In this document: positions 43,937-44,582 of the stretch, one piece after another
How the letters are laid out: each line of letters begins with the position of its first letter
How positions within the stretch are numbered: the first letter of the stretch is position 1
From: Methylomonas rosea
GTDB lineage: Bacteria; Pseudomonadota; Gammaproteobacteria; Methylococcales; Methylomonadaceae
Length of the DNA stretch: 44,582 bases
Assembly (NCBI RefSeq): GCF_024505055.1
Contig: NZ_JANIBL010000041.1
Span: 1-44,582 of the forward strand
Reading direction: 5' to 3'
Notes under the pieces: model-generated
What the model saw: only the letters and a program-made list of their open reading frames with translations
Database searches by the model: none
Told to the model about the DNA's origin: nothing
Translations under genes and position numbers: made by a program

Positions 43937-44582
43937 ATGACCAAGCCATTGATTTACAAGGGTCGAGCAAGTATCAGCAACGCGGCTGGCCGCTTTGAAA
44001 AGCAGAGCAGGCAAGCTGAGGACGATGGTTGGGGCTGTTTGGACGCAGAACTGCCGCCCTTGCGGACCGACGTGATCATCGACAGCAGCAAATCGGTGAT
44101 CACGTATAACGATTCGCCGGATATACCGTTTGACCGGTCTATAAACCCCTATCGCGGCTGCGAGCATGCTTGTATTTACTGCTTCGCCAGACCGACGCAC
44201 GCTTACTTGGGCTATTCCGCCGGGCTGGATTTTGAAAGCAAAATCCTGGTTAAGCCCGAAGCCGCGCGCCTGTTGCGTGAGGAATTGGCGAAACGCAGTT
44301 ATCGCTGCGCACCCCTGGCCTTGGGGACCAACACCGATCCTTACCAACCGCTGGAGCGACAGCAGCGCATCATGCGGCAGATTTTAGAAGTCCTGCTAGA
44401 GACCCGCCATCCGGTCAGCGTCGTCACCAAGTCGGCGTTGATCGAGCGAGACATCGATATTCTGGCGGACATGGCCGGGCAAGGTCTGGCGTCAGTTTAT
44501 CTGTCGATTACCACGCTGGATAGAACGCTGGCGCGCACCCTGGAGCCGCGTGCCGCCGCGCCGCAACGCCGCCTGGAGGCTG
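43937..44582 (+). CDS. PA0069-like radical SAM protein, cut by the window edge
   Basis: The open frame runs from ATG 43937 off the end of the window with about 215 codons visible. It contains the radical SAM cluster motif RGCEHACIYCFARP (C75, C79, C82) after SINPYRG, followed by LALGTNTDPYQPLERQQR and VVTKSALIERDIDIL. This pattern matches the PA0069 family, which is related to spore photoproduct lyase (SplB). It should bind a [4Fe-4S] cluster and S-adenosylmethionine. Its reaction is unknown. The ribosome site before the ATG is weak. The C-terminus is missing only because the window stops. Confidence 0.88.
   Translation, partial: MTKPLIYKGRASISNAAGRFEKQSRQAEDDGWGCLDAELPPLRTDVIIDSSKSVITYNDSPDIPFDRSINPYRGCEHACIYCFARPTHAYLGYSAGLDFESKILVKPEAARLLREELAKRSYRCAPLALGTNTDPYQPLERQQRIMRQILEVLLETRHPVSVVTKSALIERDIDILADMAGQGLASVYLSITTLDRTLARTLEPRAAAPQRRLEA

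Noticed and set aside
1..44582. tRNA or rRNA genes
   Set aside because: No cloverleaf with a GGTTCGAATCC-type arm and no rRNA-like segment was found by eye. A tRNA scan would settle this.

Overview
The window looks like chromosomal DNA of a gammaproteobacterial methylotroph, most likely a type I methanotroph (Methylomonas/Methylobacter-like). This is an inference. Its main support is a beta-ribofuranosylaminobenzene 5'-phosphate synthase, the enzyme committed to tetrahydromethanopterin synthesis and rare among bacteria outside C1 metabolism. It is supported by gammaproteobacterial gene orders: rpoE-rseA-rseB-mucD, norCB with nsrR, and nagZ-hpt-mtnP. No methane oxidation genes, rRNA or tRNA genes were seen.

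Layout: 1-3,033 holds a nitric-oxide detoxification locus (norB, norC and a small membrane protein) divergent from nsrR, with a convincing NsrR operator between them. 3,047-7,929 holds a dispersed repeat, an MBL-fold thioesterase and the E1 and E2 subunits of 2-oxoglutarate dehydrogenase. 8,069-14,585 holds a DUF2914 protein, an H-NS-like protein, an alpha/beta hydrolase, an M14 peptidase-like protein, a fused OlsF-type acyltransferase and nadB. 14,713-18,219 is the envelope-stress operon rpoE-rseA-rseB-mucD, followed by cysK. 19,184-22,209 is a tightly overlapping three-gene operon of unknown function: a membrane coiled-coil protein, a soluble coiled-coil protein and a DUF4136-type lipoprotein. 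22,396-26,265 holds a secreted protein, an HD-GYP protein and a PAS histidine kinase.

The accessory part runs from about 26,300 to 31,090. It contains a 273-bp array of thirteen units of exactly 21 bp with palindromic cores, a hypothetical gene ending beside the array, an attC-like inverted repeat, and several small AT-rich genes of cassette type. One of these genes is a five-repeat zinc-ribbon-like protein with a C-terminal GIY-YIG-type domain. The region ends in direct repeats and hairpins. No integrase or transposase gene was recognised.

The right part returns to core functions. pntAB makes NADPH from the proton gradient. REC-GGDEF, nucleotidyltransferase, HAD phosphatase and beta-RFAP synthase genes form a compact head-to-tail cluster. 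An orphan soxYZ pair lies back to back with a 64-residue membrane protein, and between them is a perfect FNR-type box placed as for a class II activated promoter. mtnP, hpt and nagZ link purine salvage with cell-wall recycling. A FliL-like secreted protein, an ABC-2 exporter pair and the start of a radical SAM gene finish the window.

The best candidates for something undescribed are the 21-bp palindromic array, the three-gene envelope operon at 19.2-22.2 kb, and the FNR-controlled small protein beside soxYZ.
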